From Actinomycetota bacterium (GTDB lineage: Bacteria; Actinomycetota; Thermoleophilia; RBG-16-64-13), in contig JAMDEO010000163.1 in assembly GCA_023483915.1 (NCBI GenBank), positions 1-46,385 of the forward strand: a stretch of 46,385 nucleotides of DNA. Direction: 5' to 3'. Shown here piece after piece: positions 27,596-35,982 of the stretch. The notes beneath the pieces are model-generated. The model had not been told where the DNA came from, did no database searches, and saw nothing but the letters and a program-made list of their open reading frames with translations. Position numbers and translations under genes: made by a program. Within the stretch, counting starts at the first letter, position 1. Each line of letters begins with the position of its first letter.

Positions 27596-28196
27596 CTATC
27601 GCGCCGGAGCTGAGGCCATGCTGAAATCCGCCCAGGTCCCGCAGCGGTTCCGGTACTCAAAGTGCCTACCGTGGTCCGACCAGTGCCAGAAGGGAGTATG
27701 GGCCGCCTTTACGTTCGAAAGGAAGGGAAGGGTCGCGTTCTCCAGTCGCACCGGCATACCGTCATTGCCCTTCGTCAACTCCATCTTCATCTCGCCCGAA
27801 GGCATCCGGAAATGGACCCACCCCTCCCCCTCTTCGACGCCTATGGGCACATAGTGAAGACCCAGGACTTTCTTCATGAGGACGCCGCCGATGGCCTCAA
27901 CGGCAAGACTGTCAAGGATGGCGCGTTGCTCAGCGGTGGCGTTGTCGCTGATGTAGATCGCGCCTTCAGACCCCTTCTCAACTACTTCCGCAAAAGTGGA
28001 GTGAGGAAGATCGCCTATGTAGAACGGCCGCAATCCCTGAGAGGTCGACACCATCCGCGGTACCCTCAGTGATTCTGAAGACCATGAAGTAGCGACACCC
28101 CCCTTCCTTGTCTCTCCCGAAGTAGTAGGGGCAATGGCCCTCGGAGGCGCAGGCCTCGTTGTACGTGCCGCTCATTTCCCAAACCTCTGTCACCAT
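27596..28196 (-). pseudogene. DUF1326 protein, interrupted by an apparent +1 frameshift
   Basis: Part 1: MVTEVWEMSGTYNEACASEGHCPYYFGRDKEGGCRYFMVFRITEGTADGVDLSG; part 2 in another frame: LRPFYIGDLPHSTFAEVVEKGSEGAIYISDNATAEQRAILDSLAVEAIGG. Minus-strand TCAGGGATTGCGGCC restores frame if one G is removed (TCA GGA TTG CGG). Confidence 0.75.
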
Positions 28197-29185
28197 TCTC
28201 TCCCTTTCAGCTTCAAGGCCAGGTCGGCAGCGTCTGTGAAATCGCACACTACCTCACGCAGGTTGACGAACCTAGTACCCATGAGTTCTCCGCGCGACGA
28301 CTTCTTGAAGTCGGTTTCGAAGACCTCGCCGCAAAGGAAGCGATACCCTGTGGAAAGATCGTGGCCAGATGCTCTCGCCTCTTCGATGATTTCGCGGATC
28401 TTGGAGTCGAACTTTTCTGTGTCCTCGCCTAGCTGGGGCCTCTTCTTGAGTTGGCCACCGTCCAGGTCGACGTCGAGAATACTCTCCACATCAAGAATGG
28501 CCTGCGCCCTCTTGTCGGCATAGAGGCCGACCAAACCGTGGGGAGTGTAGGCCCGATCAGAGAGCTGGAAGTAGATACCGAACCTCTTGATGATCCCCAG
28601 GCTCCTGCCGCACGGCACGATCCTGATGACCGGGTCGGATCGACCGAAGAGGTCCATCTCATCGCAGTATTCTCGGTAATCGGCGGCCAAGGCGACCAGG
28701 GCCGGCTCGTCGTCCCCGAACACGGCTTGGACCGCCTCGCACACGCCCCAGAAGGTTATGTTCCGAAAGATGACCTCGGGGCGATTCTCCGCCATCAAGG
28801 CCGAGATGATGCTTCCTTGGTGGCCAATGGGTTCTTTTGTCAGCAATATGAGGATCTTGCGTGTCTCGCCGCCAAAAAGGCCTGCGTGGCCGAGCAGCTC
28901 GGTGGGTGAAACGCGGGAGTCTATCTTCGCCTCGACGAGGATCTTGAAGCTGCGCTGGATGATGGAGCCGTCAGGGCTGTCGCCCGTTGCGCCGGTTGAA
29001 TCGCGCGCCTTCGCGCCCTGGGCGAACTCGAGACCTATTTCCACCGGCTCGCCGATCAGGTCGGTGAGCAGCCTCGATGCAGCTCCAGCCGAGTATTGAT
29101 AGATCCCGGCAATCAGCTGAAGTGTATTGTCCGCGACGCTGCTCTCCAGGGAAAAGGACGTATGGAAGGTGTGAGTCCGTGACAT
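28190..29185 (-). CDS. Hypothetical protein, possibly PD-(D/E)XK nuclease-like
   Basis: FKILVEAKIDSRVSPTELLGHAGLFGGETRKILILLT resembles a PD-(D/E)XK core (ExK); stop overlaps the downstream DUF1326 start (GAATGGTGA). Confidence 0.45.
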   Translation of the reverse strand: MSRTHTFHTSFSLESSVADNTLQLIAGIYQYSAGAASRLLTDLIGEPVEIGLEFAQGAKARDSTGATGDSPDGSIIQRSFKILVEAKIDSRVSPTELLGHAGLFGGETRKILILLTKEPIGHQGSIISALMAENRPEVIFRNITFWGVCEAVQAVFGDDEPALVALAADYREYCDEMDLFGRSDPVIRIVPCGRSLGIIKRFGIYFQLSDRAYTPHGLVGLYADKRAQAILDVESILDVDLDGGQLKKRPQLGEDTEKFDSKIREIIEEARASGHDLSTGYRFLCGEVFETDFKKSSRGELMGTRFVNLREVVCDFTDAADLALKLKGREW

Positions 29186-29350
29186 CGCCGTTCCTTGACT
29201 ATGGGGTCCCGCCATCCGGCGCTTCGCTGCGGCAAACTCTACCACCACCGCTGCACCCGCGGCCGCAGTCGACGCGCCCCCTTGACTCGCGCTGGTTGGC
29301 AGCGCGAGGATGTACGTGCCGGACCCCTAGTCAGATGGGAGGCTTTCTTG

Positions 29351-29962
29351 GTGGTCGAGTTCAGCGTTGTGCCCGAAAGGACCGCCCTCATCAACATAGA
29401 TCTGCAGGAATGCTTCGTCCGTGATTCGCCGATTGCGGCCCCGGAGGGTCCGGCCGTATTGGAGCGGCTCAACAGGCTCGCCGCCGCGTGCCGCCAGGCG
29501 GGGATTGCAGTGATCCACACCCGCTTCGTCCTGCGCCCAGACGGTTCCAACATGGGTATCCTCAGGGAGACCTCTCCTCCGGCAAGGGAGGGCATCCTCA
29601 ACGAAGATGCCCGTTCCGCTCAGCTCGACCGGGGTCTTGTCACCGAAAAGGAAGACATCATTCTTGACAAGAGCAGATTTGGAGCGTTCTTCAACACCGA
29701 TCTCGAAGAGATCCTGCGACGGCGGGGTATCGACACCCTCATCATCGGTGGCATCGCTACCAACTTCTGCTGTGAGACGACCGCACGAGAGGCGATGCAA
29801 CGCGATTTCCGCGTCTTCTTCCTGAGTGACGGCACGGCCACAGCGGATATCGGCGAGGTATCGGCGGCGGAACTGCAGCGCGCATCCCTCACGACCTTGG
29901 GCTTCCTCTTCGCCCAGGTACTTACGGTCGACGAAATGTTGGAGATGATCGTCCGCGCGTAG
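29351..29962 (+). CDS. Isochorismatase-family cysteine hydrolase
   Basis: ALINIDLQECFV, ILDKSRFGAFFNTDLEEILRRRGIDTLIIGGIATNFCCETTAREAMQRDFRVFFLSDGTA. Confidence 0.88.
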   Translation: MVEFSVVPERTALINIDLQECFVRDSPIAAPEGPAVLERLNRLAAACRQAGIAVIHTRFVLRPDGSNMGILRETSPPAREGILNEDARSAQLDRGLVTEKEDIILDKSRFGAFFNTDLEEILRRRGIDTLIIGGIATNFCCETTAREAMQRDFRVFFLSDGTATADIGEVSAAELQRASLTTLGFLFAQVLTVDEMLEMIVRA

Positions 29963-30037
29963 GGCCAAGCGCCTGGGCGTGTAGGCTTCGGGACGAATGC
30001 TGGAGGCGACACCTTCGACGCCGCCGCTTGCCGTTAC

Positions 30038-30056
30038 GACCCCCGTGACGGGGGTC
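30038..30056 (+). terminator. Short perfect hairpin between isochorismatase and DUF763 genes
   Basis: GACCCCCG-TGA-CGGGGGTC followed by ATTT. Confidence 0.45.
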
Positions 30057-30101
30057 ATTTGCCGAAACCCAGATCCCGCCCGGGGGCCGGCGGCACCGTC
30101 C

Positions 30102-30129
30102 GTCCGAAACGAGGCGTCCGAAACGAGGC
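30102..30129. repeat. Tandem 14-bp duplication upstream of the DUF763 gene
   Basis: GTCCGAAACGAGGC repeated twice exactly. Confidence 0.9.
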
Positions 30130-30144
30130 GTATGATTCTTTTCG

Positions 30145-31263
30145 ATGAAAACGGGAACCGCCACCCTTCCGCTCCACGGCGGCAAAGCTCCGGCTTGGCT
30201 GTTTTCCCGCATGCGCCTGCTCGCACGCGAGATCACCCTGGCAATCGTGAGCGAACACGGTTCGGAGGAGGTGCTCCGGCGGCTCTCGGATCCGGTTTGG
30301 TTTCAAGCCTTCGGAGCAGTTCTCGGCTTTGACTGGCATAGCTCCGGAGTGACGACGACCGTCTGCGGAGCTCTGAAGGACGGGCTGCGCGGGCTTGAAC
30401 ACGATTGCGGACTCATAGTAGCCGGTGGCAAGGGTGCTGTTTCTCGAAAGACTCCGGGGGAGATCGAGGCGTCGGCGGCGTCAGGAACACTGAGGGCCGA
30501 TCCGCGGCCGCTCATCTATGCCAGCAAGATGGCGGCAAAGGTCGACAGTTCCGGTCTTCAGGACGGCTACCAGATCTATCATCACAGCTTCTTCTTCACG
30601 AGCGGAGGCAAGTGGGCCGTGATTCAGCAAGGCATGAACGACCAGAACCGCAAGGCCCGTCGCTACCATTGGCTTAGCGATACCGTCCGGGACTTCGTCG
30701 TTGAGCCACACAAGGCCATCGCCTCTCAGGCCTCCGGCACATCGATTCTGAATATGGTGGCCAGAGAAAGCTTGGAGGCGCAACATGTCGTCACTCAGCT
30801 CTCTCACGAACCGCCCGACCGGACCATCAACCGGTTGCGCCGTCTGAAAGAGCTCTCCATGCCGGCAAGGCATGCCGTCGAGTTGCGCGACATCAAGCCG
30901 GAGAACCTAGCCAAGATCTTCCTATCCACCTATGAGCGCCAGCCGGAGAATTTCGAGGTCTTGCTGGGGCTTCCAGGCGTCGGTCCCAAAACGGTGAGGG
31001 CCCTCACGCTCATCGCTGAGTTGGTCTACGGCACGGCCGCAAGCCGCACCGACCCCGTCCTCTTCAGCTATGCCCACGGGGGGAAGGACGGCTTCCCCTT
31101 CCCCGTGGACCGTGCGCTTTATGACCAGAACGTCGAGTTTCTGCACCAGGCGATCGTCCAAGCAAAGCTCGGGCGCACGGAGCGACTCGATGCCTTGGGT
31201 CGCTTGGCCAGGGTTCACCCGCCCGGACGGGCCGCCCACAGAGCCACGGATGACCACGCATGA
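30145..31263 (+). CDS. DUF763 domain protein
   Basis: TGTATLPLHGGKAPAWLFSRM...FDWHSSGVTTTVCGALKDGL...YQIYHHSFFFTSGGKWAVIQQGMN...ARRYHWLS...LLGLPGVGPKTVRALTLIAELVYG...FSYAHGGKDGFPFPVDRALYD. Confidence 0.92.
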   Translation: MKTGTATLPLHGGKAPAWLFSRMRLLAREITLAIVSEHGSEEVLRRLSDPVWFQAFGAVLGFDWHSSGVTTTVCGALKDGLRGLEHDCGLIVAGGKGAVSRKTPGEIEASAASGTLRADPRPLIYASKMAAKVDSSGLQDGYQIYHHSFFFTSGGKWAVIQQGMNDQNRKARRYHWLSDTVRDFVVEPHKAIASQASGTSILNMVARESLEAQHVVTQLSHEPPDRTINRLRRLKELSMPARHAVELRDIKPENLAKIFLSTYERQPENFEVLLGLPGVGPKTVRALTLIAELVYGTAASRTDPVLFSYAHGGKDGFPFPVDRALYDQNVEFLHQAIVQAKLGRTERLDALGRLARVHPPGRAAHRATDDHA

Positions 31264-31718
31264 CCACGAAGTATTTATTCGAGCGAGTCACAGATTCGCG
31301 TCTGGACTTGATGAAATCGCTGCTCGACGTTTTCGCGGAAGTCTTCGAGGAGCCGCTGACCTACCTGGGCGCTATCCCCGGCGACCAATACCTTCGCGGG
31401 CTGCTGTCCAGAGACGATTTCGTCGCCCTGGTTGCCCTTGCGGGGGAAGAGGTGGTGGGCGGGCTTGTGGCCTATGAGCTATGCAAGTTCGAGCAGGAGC
31501 GCAGCGAGATCTACGTCTACGATCTGGGCGTCCGTCAGCATCATCGCCGCAAGGGGGTGGCCACGGGTTTGATACGGGAGCTTCGGTCTATCGCGCGGGA
31601 GCGCCGGGCGTGGGTGATATTCGTCCAAGCCGATGCAGTGGATGAAGCCGCTATTCGCCTTTACGAGTCACTGGGGCAGGGAGAGGCCGTCTTCAACTTC
31701 GATATTCCGGTGGGCTGA
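31260..31718 (+). CDS. GNAT acetyltransferase resembling AAC(3)-I aminoglycoside 3-N-acetyltransferases
   Basis: DVFAEVFEEPLTYLGAIPGDQYLRGLLSRDDFVALVALAGEEVVGGLVAYELCKFEQERSEIYVYDLGVRQHHRRKGVATGLIRELRSIARERRAWVIFVQADAVDEAAIRLYESLG; KFEQxRSEIYxYDLxV and VIxVQAD are AAC(3)-I hallmarks. Confidence 0.8.
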   Translation: MTTKYLFERVTDSRLDLMKSLLDVFAEVFEEPLTYLGAIPGDQYLRGLLSRDDFVALVALAGEEVVGGLVAYELCKFEQERSEIYVYDLGVRQHHRRKGVATGLIRELRSIARERRAWVIFVQADAVDEAAIRLYESLGQGEAVFNFDIPVG

Positions 31719-31877
31719 GAAGCCGGCCTACATCTCCATCATCTCGCGCGCACCCGGCCCGCCAGCTCGGCGGACCGAAGGTTGGGCAAAGAAGCCCACT
31801 TCCCTGATGATCTTGCCGTTCCGAAAGGTCTCAGGAAGCTCACCCGGTCCGCTCGCGAGCTTTCGGCGCGTGCGGCT

Positions 31878-32132
31878 TCAGTCAAGAGGAACGACGAATT
31901 GGATCTCGCCTTTTCGTAGGATGAGGACATCTTCCTGACGCGGTGCTTCTTGGTCCTCTCCGCCCTCCCAATATAGGTCCACGTCTGTGAGGGCGAAGAA
32001 CTCGGCTTCGCAATTCAGGAGGTCGAGAACCCGACCCTTGTAGCCGCCGGGCGCCGGCACAAGAAGACTTCCTTCGCATCGAAATCGCCTGGTCTGCACC
32101 CTGACACGAACCGTATGCCCGCTGACAGCCAT
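31878..32132 (-). CDS. Small hypothetical protein
   Basis: 84 aa ORF, MAVSGHTVRVRVQTRRFRCEGSLLVPAPGGYKGRVLDLLNCEAEFFALTDVDLYWEGGEDQEAPRQEDVLILRKGEIQFVVPLD; RBS-like GGGG upstream. Confidence 0.5.
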   Translation of the reverse strand: MAVSGHTVRVRVQTRRFRCEGSLLVPAPGGYKGRVLDLLNCEAEFFALTDVDLYWEGGEDQEAPRQEDVLILRKGEIQFVVPLD

Positions 32133-32327
32133 GTGGAAGATCCCCTTTTGAACCCGGTATCGTTCTGCCCCTCATATCGTCGTCTCGTTCTCCGTGCTTT
32201 AGCCCAGTGGTTACCGTCTGATGCCGAGCGTCTGATGCCGAGCCGGAGTTTGACCATGAACCGGAGAGGGAATCGAGGCTTTGTCGACGCGATGGAAGGA
32301 AGGGAATACGCCGCAAAGGAGGCGAAG

Positions 32328-32714
32328 ATGGACCTAGACTACACGGTTGAAACCAAAAAGGAGTTCGAAGAGGCCGTCGACGCGGTGACGGAACAATCCG
32401 GAAAAGCGGGATTTCGGGTGCTTGCCACACACGACGTGGCGGCCACGCTTGCCGAGAAAGGCTTTTCCCGAGAACCAGTCACCATTATCGAGGTCTGCAA
32501 CGCCAAGTTCGCAAGCCACGTCCTTGCCGCTGACATAAAAGTGGGGCTGATGCTGCCCTGCCCCATCATGGTATATGCGGAGGGGCAGCGGGTCTTCATC
32601 GCCACCCTGCGCGCCAGCCACATGGCGGAGCTGTACCCGGACTCTGGTATTTCGGAAGTTGCCGCAGAGGTAGAAGGCGTGCTCAGGAGCATAGTCGACG
32701 CGGCTGCCGCCTAG
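32328..32714 (+). CDS. DUF302 domain protein
   Basis: YTVETKKEFEEAVDAVTEQSGKAGFRVLATHDVAATLAEKGF...TIIEVCNAKFASHVLAADIKVGLMLPCPIMVYAEGQRVFIATLR; AAAGGAGG before ATG. Confidence 0.85.
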   Translation: MDLDYTVETKKEFEEAVDAVTEQSGKAGFRVLATHDVAATLAEKGFSREPVTIIEVCNAKFASHVLAADIKVGLMLPCPIMVYAEGQRVFIATLRASHMAELYPDSGISEVAAEVEGVLRSIVDAAAA

Positions 32715-33415
32715 CCCATACGTTTACGGCCGGATCGCCTCCGACCCGCGAAGATCGTGCTCTCTATCATGTAGAAAGCCGCGATCACTGCAAAGAGAAC
32801 GGCACTCGCGAGGGGACTGGCGAAGGCAATCATCGTAGCCGCCAAATACACCCAGGGCCCGGGCAGGTAGCTCCGGGTGATGCCCCGCACCGCAGAGGGA
32901 TCGGCGTTCTTTTCGAGCAGCCTTCTCCCGATCGCGGCGTATAACCAGAGCAGGTTGAAGAAAACGGCTATTACGGTGAGCGTCGCCCCGTAGAAGAGCG
33001 CAGCAGCTAGAGCATCAGCGCCGCGAAGATGTTCTGCAAGCAACTGCGTGGGGAAAGGCACGAAGGCCACAAGCAGCAACAACACCGTATTGATCATCAG
33101 CAGCGTACGATCAACCCGGGCAATCTGATGCATCACCAGATGGTGATTGACCCACATCACCCCGATGCTGAGGAAACTCACTGCATAGCCCGCGATGCCT
33201 GGCCAAGAGTGGATGATCGCGGGTCCCAGGGGAGAACCACTCACGCGGACACTCAAGATGAGAAGCGTTGCGGCGATGGCGAAGACTCCGTCGCTAAACG
33301 CCTCCAACCTCCCGGTGGTCATTACCGGTCGGACAACTTCTCCTTGCTCATCGTCAGAGACCGACCGCGAGGTCGTGGCTTCCGTACCCGGATTAGGCTC
33401 TGACACTGGGCCCAT
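32711..33415 (-). CDS. TMEM175/DUF1211 family membrane protein
   Basis: RLEAFSDGVFAIAATLLILSVRV and YAVSFLSIGVMWVNHHLVMHQIARVDRTLLMINTVLLLLVAFVPFPTQLLAEH. Confidence 0.88.
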   Translation of the reverse strand: MGPVSEPNPGTEATTSRSVSDDEQGEVVRPVMTTGRLEAFSDGVFAIAATLLILSVRVSGSPLGPAIIHSWPGIAGYAVSFLSIGVMWVNHHLVMHQIARVDRTLLMINTVLLLLVAFVPFPTQLLAEHLRGADALAAALFYGATLTVIAVFFNLLWLYAAIGRRLLEKNADPSAVRGITRSYLPGPWVYLAATMIAFASPLASAVLFAVIAAFYMIESTIFAGRRRSGRKRMG

Positions 33416-33546
33416 CGCTGCCTCCGCCGACCGAGAGATCGAATGGCTTCCGCAGCTGGTTAATTCCCAGACCCGAACAACGTCATGCCCCGAACATGGC
33501 CCGGTCTAGGCGCCCAGTCTCGTGGGCCAGGTCTGGTGCGCCCGGT

Positions 33547-33744
33547 CTAGCGCTTCCTGGGCTTGCGGGCCGCAGCCGCAAGCGGGGCCACCGCTATCCA
33601 CAGCGTGATCGTGATCAACATGGAGGTTGTGTAGCCGATGTCCGGGAGATCCAGCCTATGGGAGATGGGGTTCCAAAGAAGCATGAAGAACAAGGAGCTG
33701 AGAAAGAAACCGGGGATGGCCCCCAACATGTTGAAGTAACCCAT
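33547..33744 (-). CDS. Small two-helix membrane protein
   Basis: MGYFNMLGAIPGFFLSSLFFMLLWNPISHRLDLPDIGYTTSMLITITLWIAVAPLAAAARKPRKR; GGAGG-like RBS upstream. Confidence 0.55.
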   Translation of the reverse strand: MGYFNMLGAIPGFFLSSLFFMLLWNPISHRLDLPDIGYTTSMLITITLWIAVAPLAAAARKPRKR

Positions 33745-34170
33745 CGCTTGCCTCCTCTTCGTTGCGGATTCACCGGGCCCGACCGGCCCGTACCCCAGCC
33801 TATTCCAGGCGCACGTGTTGCGCAAGAGACCTCGACCTCATACAACCCGACCTGCGCTCCCACGGGGACCGGCAGTGTTGTATGTTGAATGGCATGATCG
33901 AACCAGAGATCAATTTCACGTCTGCCGGCCTGCGGCTCTCGGGAACCATGGCGATGCCCGTTGTCGAAGGCCCGTTCCTCGGCCTCCCCCTAATGTCGAC
34001 GCCTCTCTCGAGGCAGTACGGAAGGTAGGGGTTCGGCGTAGAGAAGCCGGCTGCCGGCCCGCAGCGACGCTGATCGAAGGGGCACGGTCGGCCGATCCGG
34101 CATGGATGATCGAGGTCGAGGCAACGGCGGTCGCCTAGAATGCTGGCCAGGCAATGCGCCGGGCGGTTCT

Positions 34171-35982
34171 CTAACGAACAACCAGCAGGTTCGCGCTCCC
34201 CTCGTAGCCGCCCGCCTGCGCGTAGGCGTAGAGGTCGTCGGTCGCCGCCGGGAACAGAAGATCGGTGAAAGCAGCATTCAGCCATTCGGATACGGCCGCC
34301 TCAATGCCGGCCTGCGCCTGCGTGCGGTCGCTCGTGGTGTCCATCGTGAGGTTTTGCAGCTGGTATGACGTCATCTTCGGAATTATGCGAAGATCCCGGC
34401 CCTCCGCAGTGTTTTCCACATTGCCCCCGATCTCAACGCCAAAGTAGGCATCGGCACTGAAGGTTCCCGTCTGGGTCGTACCCTCGAAGATAACGCCATC
34501 GACGTGCCATCCACCTGGTCCGGTGCCTTTGAGAGAACCGTCCGGATTGATCGTTATCTCGGCCTCCCAGTTGATGCTCATTTCGCGCTTGGACTCGGCG
34601 TCAGAGCGGCGCATCATCACCTCGAGTCTCCAAGCGGAGACCTGGCCGGTCGTCGTCGTTGCCCCACCGCTCGCCCCAGTTGCAGGAGGCCCCGTTGTTC
34701 CGGAAGTTCCGCCCGAGCCCGGCGTCGTTCCCCCGCCCCCGGAGGTCGCAGGTGTGGAGGGCGGTGGCCCATCACTCCCCCCATTGGTCCCCGGCGGTCG
34801 TCCGAAGGTCTCGCCGGTATTGATGTTGATCACGGTGAAGTTGTTTATGACCACCGTGGTCTGTTGGATGATGATCACCGTCTGAGGGTTGAAGGTGGGC
34901 CATCTCGGTCCGGTGTAGGTGGGAGGCCGGCGAGAGGCAATGGGCGGAGTGAGGGGGTTGCCGCACTCGCAGCGTTTGCGCGGGACCCCGTAGCGATCGA
35001 CAAGGACGAGTTGCCCCGCCTGCAGCACGGACTGGCGCGGGGTGGGATGGCCGTTTCTATATCCGTAGTTGGTCACCCGGGTATCGCGGGTGAGAAGCAG
35101 CGGGGTAAGCTCGGCGAAATAGTCGCGCAACTGGCTGGGGGAAACGGTGGTCCCTCCGCTCCAGCGCAGGGTGGGGTCGCTGTTTAGGGCTTCGCAGAAG
35201 GCCCGGGCTTTGAGGGGGTTGCGCTCCAAGTAGGCCAGCTCTTGCTCCTTGTCGGCGATGAGCTTGCTTTTGGATCCGCCGTAGAGGGCCGGGGTATCTC
35301 CGGGATAGGAAGCAAGGACCACAGGCTGGGCGGCAACGGTGGGGGTGGTGGTCGACTGGGTCACCCCGGAGGAGGTCGAGCTCTGTGCACCCGAGGTGGG
35401 GGTGGCCGTTATGGGGGGAAGAGTGACGGCCGGGTTGGGGATGCTAAGGCTGGTTGTGGGAGCGGCGGTCACGAACTCCTCCCCGGTGAAGGATCCGGGG
35501 CCGGCCGATCCCACCGGCTCAAGGAGGATATCCCCTTCCCTCTGAAAGAAAGCCAGTTCCTCGAGGGCGCTCGTAACCGAGCTGCCCGCCCCATACCAGA
35601 TGCCGAAGTAGGCCCCGAGACCGGCGCCTATGAGCACAACGACGATGACCGGGATAAGCCACAAGAGCAGGCGGGAACGCCCGGCCGGGGCGGGAGCCGC
35701 GGCAGCTGCAACCGGCGGAGCCGGGGGCGGGTAGGCATAGGAAGGGGGAACCGAGGGCGGGACCGATGGGAGAACCGAAGGAGCCGCAGGGGAGAAGAGT
35801 CCCGGGAGGTGCCCGGCCGGATGCCACTCGGCCCGTTGTTCGCTTCTTATGAGATCGTCGGAGGCGACAAGACCGCTACGGGCAAGGGAGACCAGCTCTT
35901 CCCAGGAGACGGGGCCCACCTGTTCGCCCGGAGGTCCGCCCAGCTTTGAGTAGTACCAGCCGGAACCCGCGTCGAGACTCAT
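34171..35982 (-). CDS. GYF_2 (DUF4339)-TM-DUF6777-like protein, variant A
   Basis: GSGWYYSKLGGPPGEQVGPVSWEELVSLARSGLV (GYF_2); LLLWLIPVIVVVLIGAGLGAYFGIWYG (TM); LYGGSKSKLIADKEQELAYLERNPLKARAFCEALNSD...LTPLLLTRDTRVTNYGYRNGHPTPRQSVLQAGQLVLVDRYGVPRKRCECGNPLTPP (DUF6777-like). Start ATG shares its A with the upstream TGA. Confidence 0.85.
   Translation of the reverse strand: MSLDAGSGWYYSKLGGPPGEQVGPVSWEELVSLARSGLVASDDLIRSEQRAEWHPAGHLPGLFSPAAPSVLPSVPPSVPPSYAYPPPAPPVAAAAAPAPAGRSRLLLWLIPVIVVVLIGAGLGAYFGIWYGAGSSVTSALEELAFFQREGDILLEPVGSAGPGSFTGEEFVTAAPTTSLSIPNPAVTLPPITATPTSGAQSSTSSGVTQSTTTPTVAAQPVVLASYPGDTPALYGGSKSKLIADKEQELAYLERNPLKARAFCEALNSDPTLRWSGGTTVSPSQLRDYFAELTPLLLTRDTRVTNYGYRNGHPTPRQSVLQAGQLVLVDRYGVPRKRCECGNPLTPPIASRRPPTYTGPRWPTFNPQTVIIIQQTTVVINNFTVININTGETFGRPPGTNGGSDGPPPSTPATSGGGGTTPGSGGTSGTTGPPATGASGGATTTTGQVSAWRLEVMMRRSDAESKREMSINWEAEITINPDGSLKGTGPGGWHVDGVIFEGTTQTGTFSADAYFGVEIGGNVENTAEGRDLRIIPKMTSYQLQNLTMDTTSDRTQAQAGIEAAVSEWLNAAFTDLLFPAATDDLYAYAQAGGYEGSANLLVVR
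34759..35968 (-). repeat. Copy 1 of 1,210-bp direct repeat (intragenic)
   Basis: Matches 36471-37680 at constant offset 1712; ORFs in several frames are identical between copies. Confidence 0.95.

Noticed and set aside
35242-35949. 235-aa plus-strand ORF (and its copy at 36954-37661)
   Set aside because: It is the antisense shadow of the GYF_2/DUF6777-like genes; low-complexity Gly/Arg composition and no domain. Used only as evidence that the repeat copies are identical.
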